From the NCBI RefSeq assembly GCF_020882245.1, contig NW_026869996.1:4077592-4141591 (forward strand): a stretch of DNA of 64,000 bases, given 5' to 3'. Shown piece after piece: positions 39,501 through 53,199 of the stretch; the first letter of the stretch is position 1, and every line of letters begins with the position of its first letter. The DNA comes from Rhopalosiphum padi (lineage: Eukaryota > Arthropoda > Insecta > Hemiptera > Aphididae). Under the pieces are notes generated by a model. The model had not been told where the DNA came from, made no database searches, and saw nothing but the letters and a program-made list of their open reading frames with translations. The position numbers and the translations under genes are program-made.

Positions 39501-42500
39501 GTTTTTTTGATGAATAATGGTTTTTTTTTATAAATTTTAAGGAAACTTCTAGTTTTTAATAATTTATAATGGCGGTTACTATGGAAAAATGTTAAATTTA
39601 ATTTATTAGTTGGATTTAAATCGGTTATTATGGGGGATTGATAAGGAATTATTGTTATTTTTAAGGATTTTTATTAAATTTTAAGGAAACTTCTAGTTTT
39701 TAATAATTTATAATGGGGGTTAGTATGGAAAAATGTTAAATTTAAATTATTTGATGATTTAAATCGGTTATTATGGGGTTTTTTTTATGAATTAATGGTA
39801 TTTTTAATAAATTTTAAGGAAATTTATGGTTTTTAATAATTTATTATGGGGGTTTGTTAAGGAAAAATGTTAAATTTAATTTATTTGATGGATTTAAATT
39901 GGTTTTTATGGGGTTTTTTGATGAATTAAATGGTATTTTTTATAAATTTTAAGGAAATTTCTTGTTTTTTAATAATTTAGTATTGGGTTTTGTTAAGGAT
40001 AAATGTTAAATTTAATTTATTTGATGGATTTAAATTGGTTTTTATGGGGTTTTTTTTGATGAATTAATGGTTTTTTTTTTATAAATTTTAAGGAAACTTC
40101 TTGTTTTTAATAATTTATAATGGGGGTTAATATGGAAAAATGTTAAATTTAATTTATTTGATGGATTTAAATTGGTTTTTTATGGGGTTTTTTGAAGAAA
40201 TAATGGTTTTTTTTAATAAATTTTAAGGAAATTTTTGGTTTTTAATAATTTATTATGGGGTTTTGTTAAGGAAAAATGTTAAATTTAATTTATTTGATGG
40301 ATTTATATTGGTTTTTATGGGGTTTTTTGATGAATTAATGGTATTTTTTATAAATTTTAAGGAAACTTCTAGTTTTTAATAATTTATAATGGCGGTTACT
40401 ATGGAAAAATGTTAAATTTAATTTATTAGTTGGATTTAAATCGGTTATTATGGGGGATTGTTAAGGAATTATTGTTATTTTTAAGGATTTTTATTAAATT
40501 TTAAGGAAACTTCTAGTTTTTAATAATTTATAATGGGGGTTAGTATGGAAAAATGTTAAATTTAATTATTTGATGGATTTTAAATCGGTTATTATGGGGT
40601 TTTTTTTATGAATTAATGGTATTTTTAATAAATTTTAAGGAAATTTATGGTTTTTAATAATTTATTATGGGGGTTTGTTAAGGAAAAATGTTAAATTTAA
40701 TTTATTTGATGGATTTAAATTGGTTTTTATGGGGTTTTTTTGATGAATTAATGGTATTTTTATAATTTTAAGGAAATTTCTGGTTTTTAATAATTTATTA
40801 TGGGGTTTTGTTAAGGAAAAATGTTAAATTTAATTATTTGATGGATTTAAATTGGTTTTTATGGGGTTTTTTGATGAATTAATGGTTTTTTTTATAAATT
40901 TTAAGGAAACTTCTAGTTTTTAATAATTTATAATGGGGGTTTACTATGGAAAAATGTTAAATTTAAATTATTTGATGGAAATAAATCGGTTATTATGGGG
41001 GATTGTTAAGGAATTATTGTTATTTTTAAGGATTTTTATTAAATTTTAAGGAAACTTCTAGTTTTTAATAATTTATAATGGGGGTTAGTATGGAAAAATG
41101 TTAAATTTAAATTATTTGATGGATTTAAATCGGTTATTATGGGGTTTTTTTTATGAATTAATGGTATTTTTAATAAATTTTAAGGAAATTTATGGTTTTT
41201 AATAATTTATTATGGGGGTTTGTTAAGGAAAAATGTTAAATTTAATTTATTTGATGGATTTAAATTGGTTTTTTATGGGGTTTTTTGATGAATTAATGGT
41301 ATTTTTTATAAATTTTAAGGAAATTTCTGGTTTTTAATAATTTATAATGGGGGGTTACTATGGAAAAATGTTAAATTTAAATTATTTGATGGATATAAAT
41401 CGGTTATTATAGGGTTTTTTTGATGAATTAATGGTATTTTTAATAAATTTTAAGGAAATTTATGGTTTTTAATAATTTATTATGGGGGTTTGTTAAGGAA
41501 AAATGTTAAATTTAATTTATTTGATGGATTTAAATTGGTTTTTTATGGGGGTTTTTTGATGAATTAATGGTTTTTTTTTATAAATTTTAAGGAAACTTCT
41601 AGTTTTTTAATAATTTATAATGGCGGTTACTATGGAAAAATGTTAAATTTAATTTATTAGTTGGATTTAAATCGGTTATTATGGGGGATTGATAAGGAAT
41701 TATTGTTATTTTTAAGGATTTTTATTAAATTTTAAGGAAACTTCTAGTTTTTAATAATTTATAATGGGGGTTAGTATGGAAAAATGTTAAATTTAAATTA
41801 TTTGATGGATTTAAATCGGTTATTATGGGGTTTTTTTTATGAATTAATGGTATTTTTAATAAATTTTAAGGAAATTTATGGTTTTTAATAATTTATTATG
41901 GGGGTTTGTTAAGGAAAAATGTTAAATTTAATTTATTTGATGGATTTAAATTGGTTTTTATGGGGTTTTTTGATGAATTAATGGTATTTTTTATAAATTT
42001 TAAGGAAATTTCTTGTTATTAATAATTTTAGTATTGGGTTTTGTTAAGGAAAAATGTTAAATTTAATTTATTTGATGGATTAAAATTGGTTTTTTTATGG
42101 GGTTTTTTTTGATGAATTAATGGTTTTTTTTTTATAAATTTTAAGGAAACTTCTTGTTTTTAATAATTTATAATGGGGGGTTAATATGGAAAAATGTTAA
42201 ATTTAATTTATTTGATGGATTTAAATTGGTTTTTATGGGGTTTTTTGAAGAAATAATGGTTTTTTTAATAAATTTTAAGGAAATTTCTGGTTTTTAATAA
42301 TTTATTATGGGGTTTTGTTAAGGAAAAATGTTAAATTTAATTTATTTGATGGATTTATATTGGTTTTTATGGGGTTTTTTGATGAATTAATGGTATTTTT
42401 TATAAATTTTAAGGAAACTTCTAGTTTTTAATAATTTATAATGGCGGTTACTATGGAAAAATGTTAAATTTAATTTATTAGTTGGATTTAAATCGGTTAT

Positions 42501-43454
42501 TATGGGGATTGTTAAGGAATTATTGTTATTTTTAAGGATTTTTATTAAATTTTAAGGAAACTTCTAGTTTTTAATAATTTATAATGGGGGGTTAGTATGG
42601 AAAAATGTTAAATTTAAATTATTTGATGGATTTTAAATCGGTTATTATGGGGTTTTTTTATGAATTAATGGTATTTTTAATAAATTTTAAGGAAATTTAT
42701 GGTTTTTAATAATTTATTATGGGGGTTTGTTAAGGAAAAATGTTAAATTTAATTTATTTGATGGATTTAAATTGGTTTTTATGGGGTTTTTTTGATGAAT
42801 TAATGGTATTTTTTATAAATTTTAAGGAAATTTCTGGTTTTTAATAATTTATTATGGGTTTTGTTAAGGAAAAATGTTAAATTTAATTTATTTGATGGAT
42901 TTAAATTGGTTTTTATGGGGTTTTTTGATGAATTAATGGTTTTTTTTATAAATTTTAAGGAAACTTCTAGTTTTTAATAATTTATAATGGGGGTTACTAT
43001 GGAAAAATGTTAAATTTAAATTATTTGATGGATATAAATCGGTTATTATAGGGTTTTTTTGATGAATTAATGGTATTTTTAATAAATTTTAAGGAAATTT
43101 ATGGTTTTTAATAATTTATTATGGGGGTTAGTATGGAAAAATGTTAAATTTAAATTATTTGATGGATTTAAATCGGTTATTATGGGGTTTTTTTTATGAA
43201 TTAATGGTATTTTTAATAAATTTTAAGGAAATTTATGGTTTTTAATAATTTATTATGGGGGTTTGTTAAGGAAAAATGTTAAATTTAATTTATTTGATGG
43301 ATTTAAATTGGTTTTTATGGGGTTTTTTGATGAATTAATGGTTATTTTTTATAAATTTTAAGGAAATTTCTTGTTTTTAATAATTTAGTATTGGGTTTTG
43401 TTAAGGAAAAATGTTAAAATTTAATTTATTTGATGGATTTAAATTGGTTTTTAT

Positions 43455-43500
43455 GGGGGTTTTTTGATGATAAGGGGGTTAATATGGGAAAAATGTTAAA
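43455..43500 (+). repeat. truncated satellite monomer
   Basis: TTTTTTGATGATAAGGGGG joins the middle of one monomer to the GGGGGTTAATATGG part of the next, losing about 54 bp including TTAAGGAAACTTCTTG. It lies inside the noisy segment, so it may be an assembly error or a real deletion. Confidence 0.6.
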
Positions 43501-46384
43501 ATTTAATTTATTTGATGGATTTTAAATTGGTTTTTATGGGGTTTTTTGAAGAAATAATGGTTTTTTTTAATAAATTTTAAGGAAATTTCTGGTTTTTAAT
43601 AATTTATTATGGGGTTTTGTTAAGGAAAAAATGTTAAATTTAATTTATTTGATGGATTTATATTGGTTTTTTATGGGGTTTTTTTGATGAATTAATGGTA
43701 TTTTTTTATAAATTTTAAGGAAATTTCTGGTTTTTAATAATTTATTATGGGGTTTTGTTAAGGAAAAATGTTAAATTTAATTTATTTGATGGATTTAAAT
43801 TGGTTTTTTTTTTGGGGTTTTTTGATGATTTAATGGTTTTTTTTTATAAATTTTAAGGAAACTTCTAGTTTTTAATAATTTATAATGGCGGTTACTATGG
43901 AAAAATGTTAAATTTAATTTATTAGTTGGATTTAAATCGGTTATTATGGGGGATTGTTAAGGAATTATTGTTTATTTTTAAGGATTTTTATTAAATTTTA
44001 AGGAAACTTCTAGTTTTTAATAATTTATAATGGGAGGTTAGTATGGAAAAATGTTAAATTTAAATTATTTGATGGATTTTAAATCGGTTATTATGGGGTT
44101 TTTTTTTTATGAATTAATGGTATTTTTAATAAATTTTAAGGAAATTTATGGTTTTTAATAATTTATTATGGGGGGTTTGTTAAGGAAAAATGTTAAATTT
44201 AATTTATTTGATGGATTTTAAATTGGTTTTTATGGGGTTTTTTGATGAATTAATGGTATTTTTTATAAATTTTAAGGAAATTTCTGGTTTTTAATAATTT
44301 ATTATGGGGTTTTGTTAAGGAAAAATGTTAAATTTAATTTATTTGATGGATTTAAATTGGTTTTTATGGGGTTTTTTGATGAATTAATGGTTTTTTTTTT
44401 TATAAATTTTAAGGAAACTTCTAGTTTTTAATAATTTATAATGGGGGGGTTACTATGGAAAAAATGTTAAATTTAAATTATTTGATGGATATAAATCGGT
44501 TATTATAGGGTTTTTTTGATGAATTAATGGTATTTTTAATAAATTTTAAGGAAATTTATGGTTTTTAATAATTTATTATGGGGGGTTTGTTAAGGAAAAA
44601 ATGTTAAATTTAATTTATTTGATGGATTTAAATTGGTTTTTATGGGGTTTTTTTGAAGAAATAATGGTTTTTTTTAATAAATTTTAAGGAAATTTCTGGT
44701 TTTTAATAATTTGTTATGGGGTGTTTTGTTAAGGAAAAATGTTAAATTTAATTTATTTGATGGATTTTATATTGGTTTTTATGGGGGTTTTTTTTGATGA
44801 ATTAATGGTATTTTTTTATAAATTTTAAGGAAACTTCTAGTTTTTTAATAATTTATAATGGCGGGTTACTATGGAAAAATGTTAAATTTAATTTATTAGT
44901 TGGATTTAAATCGGTTATTATGGGGGATTGTTAAGGAATTATTGTTATTTTTAAGGATTTTTTATTAAATTTTAAGGAAACTTCTAGTTTTTAATAATTT
45001 TATAATGGGGGTTAGTATGGAAAAATGTTAAATTTAAATTATTTGATGGATTTAAATCGGTTATTATGGGGTTTTTTTTATGAATTAATGGTATTTTTAA
45101 TAAATTTTAAGGAAAATTTATGGTTTTTAATAATTTATTATGGGGGTTTGTTAAGGGAAAAATGTTAAATTTAATTTATTTGATGGATTTAAATTGGTTT
45201 TTATGGGGTTTTTTTGAAGAATTAATGGTATTTTTAATAAATTTTAAGGAAATTTTATGGTTTTTAATAATTTATTATGGGGGTTTGTTAAGGAAAAATG
45301 TTTAAATTTAATTTATTTGATGGATTTAAATTGGTTTTTATGGGGGTTTTTTTTGATGAATTAATGGTTTTTTTTTATAAATTTTAAGGAAACTTCTAGT
45401 TTTTAATAATTTATAATGGCGGGTTTACTATGGAAAAATGTTAAATTTAATTTATTTGATGGATTTAAATTGGTTTTTATGGGGTTTTTTGTGATGAATT
45501 AATGGTATTTTTTATAAATTTTAAGGAAAATTTCTGGTTTTTTAATAATTTATTATGGGGTTTTGTTAAGGAAAAATTGTTAAAATTTAATTTATTTGAT
45601 GGATTTTAAATTGGTTTTTTTTTGGGGGTTTTTTGATGATTTAATGGTTTTTTTTTTATAAATTTTAAGGAAACTTCTAGTTTTTAATAATTTTATAATG
45701 GCGGTTACTATGGAAAAATGTTAAATTTAATTTATTAGTTGGATTTAAATCGGTTATTATGGGGGATTGTTAAGGAATTATTGTTATTTTTAAGGATTTT
45801 TATTAAATTTTAAGGAAACTTCTAGTTTTTAATAATTTATAATGGGGGGTTAGTATGGAAAAATGTTAAATTTAAATTATTTGATGGATTTAAATCGGTT
45901 ATTATGGGGTTTTTTTTTATGAATTAATGGTATTTTTAATAAATTTTAAGGAAATTTATGGTTTTTAATAATTTATTATGGGGGTTTGTTAAGGAAAAAT
46001 GTTAAATTTAATTTATTTGATGGATTTTAAATTGGTTTTTTATGGGGTTTTTTTGATGAATTAATGGTATTTTTTTATAAATTTTAAGGAAATTTCTGGT
46101 TTTTAATAATTTATTATGGGGTTTTTTGTTAAGGAAAAATGTTAAATTTAATTTATTTGATGGATTTAAATTGGTTTTTATGGGGTTTTTTTGATGAATT
46201 AATGGTTTTTTTTATATAAATTTTAAGGAAACTTCTAGTTTTTAATAATTTATAATGGGGGGTTACTATGGAAAAAATGTTAAATTTAAATTAATTGATG
46301 GATATAAATCGGTTATTATAGGGTTTTTTGATGAATTAATGGTATTTTTAATAAATTTTAAGGAAATTTATGGTTTTTAATAAT

Positions 46385-46430
46385 TTATTATGGGGGTTTG
46401 TTAAGGAATGGGGGTTTGTTAAGGAAAAAT
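46385..46430 (+). repeat. 17 bp tandem duplication in a monomer
   Basis: GGGGGTTTGTTAAGGAA is followed by T and a second GGGGGTTTGTTAAGGAA before the monomer resumes with AAATG. Neighbouring monomers have the segment once. It could be replication slippage or an assembly join. Confidence 0.65.
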
Positions 46431-47199
46431 GTTAAATTTAATTTATTTGATGGATTTAAATTGGTTTTTATGGGGTTTTTTGATGAATTAATGGTTTTTT
46501 TTATAAATTTTAAGGAAACTTCTAGTTTTTAATAATTTATAATGGCGGTTACTATGGAAAAATGTTAAATTTAATTTATTAGTTGGATTTAAATCGGTTA
46601 TTATGGGGGATTGATAAGGAATTATTGTTATTTTTAAGGATTTTTATTAAATTTTAAGGAAACTTCTAGTTTTTAATAATTTATAATGGGGGTTAGTATG
46701 GAAAAAATGTTAAATTTAAATTATTTGATGGATTTAAATCGGTTATTATGGGGTTTTTTTTTATGAATTAATGGTATTTTTTAATAAATTTTAAGGAAAT
46801 TTATGGTTTTTAATAATTTATTATGGGGGTTTGTTAAGGAAAAATGTTAAATTTAATTTATTTGATGGATTTAAATTGGTTTTTATGGGGTTTTTTGATG
46901 AATTAATGGTATTTTTTATAAATTTTAAGGAAATTTCTTGTTTTTAATAATTTAGTATTGGGTTTTGTTAAGGAAAAATGTTAAATTTAATTTATTTGAT
47001 GGATTTAAATTGGTTTTTTATGGGGTTTTTTGATGAATTAATGGTTTTTTTTTATAAATTTTAAGGAAACTTCTTGTTTTTAATAATTTATAATGGGGGT
47101 TAATATGGAAAAATGTTAAATTTAATTTATTTGATGGATTTAAATTGGTTTTTATGGGGTTTTTTGAAGAAATAATGGTTTTTTTAATAAATTTTAAGG

Positions 47200-50100
47200 A
47201 AATTTCTGGTTTTTAATAATTTATTATGGGGTTTTGTAAAGGAAAAATGTTAAATTTAATTTATTTGATGGATTTATATTGGTTTTTTATGGGGTTTTTT
47301 TGATGAATTAATGGTATTTTTTATAAATTTTAGAAACTTCTAGTTTTTAATAATTTATAATGGCGGTTACTATGGAAAAATGTTAAATTTAATTTATTAG
47401 TTGGATTTAAATCGGTTATTATGGGGGATTGTTAAGGAATTATTGTTATTTTTAAGGATTTTTATTAAATTTTAAGGAAACTTCTAGTTTTTAATAATTT
47501 ATAATGGGGGGTTAGTATGGAAAAATGTTAAATTTAAATTATTTGATGGATTTAAATCGGTTATTATGGGGTTTTTTTATGAATTAATGGTATTTTTAAT
47601 AAATTTTAAGGAAATTTATGGTTTTTAATAATTTATTATGGGGGTTTGTTAAGGAAAAATGTTAAATTTAATTTATTTGATGGATTTAAATTGGTTTTTA
47701 TGGGGTTTTTTGATGAATTAATGGTATTTTTTATAAATTTTAAGGAAATTTCTGGTTTTTAATAATTTATTATGGGGTTTTGTTAAGGAAAAATGTTAAA
47801 TTTAATTTATTTGATGGATATAAATTGGTTTTTATGGGGTTTTTTGATGAATTAATGGTTTTTTTTATAAATTTTAAGGAAACTTCTAGTTTTTAATAAT
47901 TTATAATGGGGGTTACTATGGAAAAATGTTAAATTTAAATTATTTGATGGATATAAATCGGTTATTATAGGGTTTTTTGATGAATTAATGGTATTTTTAA
48001 TAAATTTTAAGGAAATTTATGGTTTTTAATAATTTATTATGGGGGTTTGTTAAGGAAAAATGTTAAATTTAATTTATTTGATGGATTTAAATTGGTTTTT
48101 ATGGGGTTTTTTTGATGAATTAATGGTTTTTTTTTTATAAATTTTAAGGAAACTTCTAGTTTTTAATAATTTATAATGGCGGTTACTATGGAAAAATGTT
48201 AAATTTAATTTATTAGTTGGATTTAAATCGGTTATTATGGGGGATTGTTAAGGAATTATTGTTATTTTTAAGGATTTTTATTAAATTTTAAGGAAACTTC
48301 TAGTTTTTAATAATTTATAATGGGGGTTAGTATGGAAAAATGTTAAATTTAAATTATTTGATGGATTTAAATCGGTTATTATGGGGTTTTTTTTTATGAA
48401 TTAATGGTATTTTTAATAAATTTTAAGGAAATTTATGGTTTTTTAATAATTTATTATGGGGGTTTGTTAAGGAAAAATGTTAAATTTAATTTATTTGATG
48501 GATTTAAATTGGTTTTTATGGGGTTTTTTGATGAATTAATGGTATTTTTTATAAATTTTAAGGAAATTTCTGGTTTTTTAATAATTTAGTATTGGGTTTT
48601 GTTAAGGAAAAATGTTAAATTTAATTTATTTGATGGATTTAAATTGGTTTTTATGGGGTTTTTTGATGAATTAATGGTTTTTTTTATAAATTTTAAGGAA
48701 ACTTCTAGTTTTTAATAATTTATAATGGGGGGTTACTATGAAAAATGTTAAATTTAATTTATTTGATGGATTTAAATTGGTTTTTATGGGGTTTTTTGAA
48801 GAATTAATGGTATTTTTAATAAATTTTAAGGAAATTTATGGTTTTTAATAATTTATTATGGGGGTTTGTTAAGGAAAAATGTTAAATTTAATTTATTTGA
48901 TGGATTTAAATTGGTTTTTATGGGGTTTTTTGATGAATTAATGGTTTTTTTTTATAAATTTTAAGGAAACTTCTAGTTTTTAATAATTTATAATGGCGGT
49001 TACTATGGAAAAATGTTAAATTTAATTTATTTGATGGATTTAAATTGGTTTTTTATGGGGTTTTTTTGATGAATTAATGGTATTTTTTATAAATTTTAAG
49101 GAAATTTCTGGTTTTTAATAATTTATTATGGGGTTTTGTTAAGGAAAAATGTTAAATTTAATTTATTTGATGGATTTAAATTGGTTTTTTTTGGGGTTTT
49201 TTGATGATTTAATGGTTTTTTTTATAAATTTTAAGGAAACTTCTAGTTTTTAATAATTTATAATGGCGGTTACTATGGAAAAATGTTAAATTTAATTTAT
49301 TAGTTGGATTTAAATCGGTTATTATGGGGGATTGTTAAGGAATTATTGTTATTTTTAAGGATTTTTATTAAATTTTAAGGAAACTTCTAGTTTTTAATAA
49401 TTTATAATGGGGGTTAGTATGGAAAAATGTTAAATTTAAATTATTTGATGGATTTAAATCGGTTATTATGGGGTTTTTTTATGAATTAATGGTATTTTTA
49501 ATAAATTTTAAGGAAATTTATGGTTTTTAATAATTTATTATGGGGGTTTGTTAAGGAAAAATGTTAAATTTAATTTATTTGATGGATTTAAATTGGTTTT
49601 TATGGGGTTTTTTGATGAATTAATGGTATTTTTTATAAATTTTAAGGAAATTTCTGGTTTTTAATAATTTATTATGGGGTTTTGTTAAGGAAAAATGTTA
49701 AATTTAATTTATTTGATGGATTTAAATTGGTTTTTATGGGGTTTTTTGATGAATTAATGGTTTTTTTTATAAATTTTAAGGAAACTTCTAGTTTTTAATA
49801 ATTTATAATGGGGGTTACTATGGAAAAATGTTAAATTTAAATTATTTGATGGATATAAATCGGTTATTATAGGGTTTTTTGATGAATTAATGGTATTTTT
49901 AATAAATTTTAAGGAAATTTATGGTTTTTAATAATTTATTATGGGGGTTTGTTAAGGAAAAATGTTAAATTTAATTTATTTGATGGATTTAAATTGGTTT
50001 TTTATGGGGTTTTTTGAAGAAATAATGGTTTTTTTAATAAATTTTAAGGAAATTTCTGGTTTTTAATAATTTATTATGGGGTTTTGTTAAGGAAAAATGT

Positions 50101-52150
50101 TAAATTTAATTTATTTGATGGATTTATATTGGTTTTTATGGGGTTTTTTGATGAATTAATGGTATTTTTTATAAATTTTAAGGAAACTTCTAGTTTTTAA
50201 TAATTTATAATGGCGGTTACTATGGAAAAATGTTAAATTTAATTTATTAGTTGGATTTAAATCGGTTATTATGGGGGATTGTTAAGGAATTATTGTTATT
50301 TTTAAGGATTTTTATTAAATTTTAAGGAAACTTCTAGTTTTTAATAATTTATAATGGGGGTTAGTATGGAAAAATGTTAAATTTAAATTATTTGATGGAT
50401 TTAAATCGGTTATTATGGGGTTTTTTTATGAATTAATGGTATTTTTAATAAATTTTAAGGAAATTTATGGTTTTTAATAATTTATTATGGGGGTTTGTTA
50501 AGGAAAAATGTTAAATTTAATTTATTTGATGGATTTAAATTGGTTTTTATGGGGTTTTTTGATGAATTAATGGTATTTTTTATAAATTTTAAGGAAATTT
50601 CTGGTTTTTAATAATTTATTATGGGGTTTTGTTAAGGAAAAATGTTAAATTTAATTTATTTGATGGATTTAAATTGGTTTTTATGGGGTTTTTTGATGAA
50701 TTAATGGTTTTTTTTTATAAATTTTAAGGAAACTTCTAGTTTTTAATAATTTATAATGGGGGTTACTATGGAAAAATGTTAAATTTAATTTATTTGATGG
50801 ATTTAAATTGGTTTTTATGGGGTTTTTTTGAAGAATTAATGGTATTTTTAATAAATTTTAAGGAAATTTATGGTTTTTAATAATTTATTATGGGGGTTTG
50901 TTAAGGAAAAATGTTAAATTTAATTTATTTGATGGATTTAAATTGGTTTTTATGGGGTTTTTTGATGAATTAATGGTTTTTTTTATAAATTTTAAGGAAA
51001 CTTCTAGTTTTTAATAATTTATAATGGCGGTTACTATGGAAAAATGTTAAATTTAATTTATTTGATGGATTTAAATTGGTTTTTATGGGGTTTTTTGAAG
51101 AAATAATGGTTTTTTTAATAAATTTTAAGGAAATTTCTGGTTTTTAATAATTTATTATGGGGTTTTGTTAAGGAAAAATGTTAAATTTAATTTATTTGAT
51201 GGATTTATATTGGTTTTTATGGGGTTTTTTGATGAATTAATGGTATTTTTTATAAATTTTAAGGAAACTTCTAGTTTTTAATAATTTATAATGGCGGTTA
51301 CTATGGAAAAATGTTAAATTTAATTTATTAGTTGGATTTAAATCGGTTATTATGGGGGATTGTTAAGGAATTATTGTTATTTTTAAGGATTTTTATTAAA
51401 TTTTAAGGAAACTTCTAGTTTTTAATAATTTATAATGGGGGTTAGTATGGAAAAATGTTAAATTTAAATTATTTGATGGATTTAAATCGGTTATTATGGG
51501 GTTTTTTTATGAATTAATGGTATTTTTAATAAATTTTAAGGAAATTTATGGTTTTTAATAATTTATTATGGGGGTTTGTTAAGGAAAAATGTTAAATTTA
51601 ATTTATTTGATGGATTTAAATTGGTTTTTATGGGGTTTTTTGATGAATTAATGGTATTTTTTATAAATTTTAAGGAAATTTCTGGTTTTTAATAATTTAT
51701 TATGGGGTTTTGTTAAGGAAAAATGTTAAATTTAATTTATTTGATGGATTTAAATTGGTTTTTATGGGGTTTTTTGATGAATTAATGGTTTTTTTTATAA
51801 ATTTTAAGGAAACTTCTAGTTTTTAATAATTTATAATGGGGGTTACTATGGAAAAATGTTAAATTTAAATTATTTGATGGATATAAATCGGTTATTATAG
51901 GGTTTTTTGATGAATTAATGGTATTTTTAATAAATTTTAAGGAAATTTATGGTTTTTAATAATTTATTATGGGGGTTTGTTAAGGAAAAATGTTAAATTT
52001 AATTTATTTGATGGATTTAAATTGGTTTTTATGGGGTTTTTTGATGAATTAATGGTTTTTTTTATAAATTTTAAGGAAACTTCTAGTTTTTAATAATTTA
52101 TAATGGCGGTTACTATGGAAAAATGTTAAATTTAATTTATTAGTTGGATT
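47200..52150 (+). repeat. 5 kb satellite block, copy 1 of a pair 10.04 kb apart
   Basis: Rare variants in this block recur in order about 10.04 kb downstream: GTAAAGG at 47236 and 57281; GATGGATATAAATCGG at 47946, 49848 and 51876 versus 57991, 59886 and 61913; GAAGAATTAATGG at 48798 and 50830 versus 58838 and 60865. Offsets are 10,035 to 10,045 bp. Within the block, markers also recur at about 2,030 bp, giving a nested higher-order repeat of about 15 monomers. Ends are approximate. Confidence 0.78.
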
Positions 52151-53199
52151 TAAATCGGTTATTATGGGGGATTGATAAGGAATTATTGTTATTTTTAAGG
52201 ATTTTTATTAAATTTTAAGGAAACTTCTAGTTTTTAATAATTTATAATGGGGGTTAGTATGGAAAAATGTTAAATTTAAATTATTTGATGGATTTAAATC
52301 GGTTATTATGGGGTTTTTTTTATGAATTAATGGTATTTTTAATAAATTTTAAGGAAATTTATGGTTTTTAATAATTTATTATGGGGGTTTGTTAAGGAAA
52401 AATGTTAAATTTAATTTATTTGATGGATTTAAATTGGTTTTTATGGGGTTTTTTGATGAATTAATGGTATTTTTTATAAATTTTAAGGAAATTTCTTGTT
52501 TTTAATAATTTAGTATTGGGTTTTGTTAAGGAAAAATGTTAAATTTAATTTATTTGATGGATTTAAATTGGTTTTTATGGGGTTTTTTGATGAATTAATG
52601 GTTTTTTTTATAAATTTTAAGGAAACTTCTTGTTTTTAATAATTTATAATGGGGGTTAATATGGAAAAATGTTAAATTTAATTTATTTGATGGATTTAAA
52701 TTGGTTTTTATGGGGTTTTTTTGATGAATTAATGGTATTTTTTATAAATTTTAAGGAAATTTCTGGTTTTTAATAATTTATTATGGGGTTTTGTTAAGGA
52801 AAAATGTTAAATTTAATTTATTTGATGGATATAAATTGGTTTTTATGGGGTTTTTTGATGAATTAATGGTTTTTTTTTATAAATTTTAAGGAAACTTCTA
52901 GTTTTTAATAATTTATAATGGGGGTTACTATGGAAAAATGTTAAATTTAAATTATTTGATGGATATAAATCGGTTATTATAGGGTTTTTTGATGAATTAA
53001 TGGTATTTTTAATAAATTTTAAGGAAATTTATGGTTTTTAATAATTTATTATGGGGGTTTGTTAAGGAAAAATGTTAAATTTAATTTATTTGATGGATTT
53101 AAATTGGTTTTTATGGGGTTTTTTGAAGAAATAATGGTTTTTTTAATAAATTTTAAGGAAATTTCTGGTTTTTAATAATTTATTATGGGGTTTTGTTAA

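Larger units (their letters stand above)
36503..46600 (+). repeat. satellite segment with unusual homopolymer length variation
   Basis: G runs of 4 to 7 and T runs of up to about 11 vary from monomer to monomer, with extra A in ATGTTAAAATTTAATT (near 43420, 43495 and 45590), TTTTTTTTTTGGGG near 43805 and GGGGTGTTTTG near 44718. The segment begins at the gap and fades out by about 46.6-47 kb. Length-only differences of this kind look like long-read consensus errors more than biology. Confidence 0.65.
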
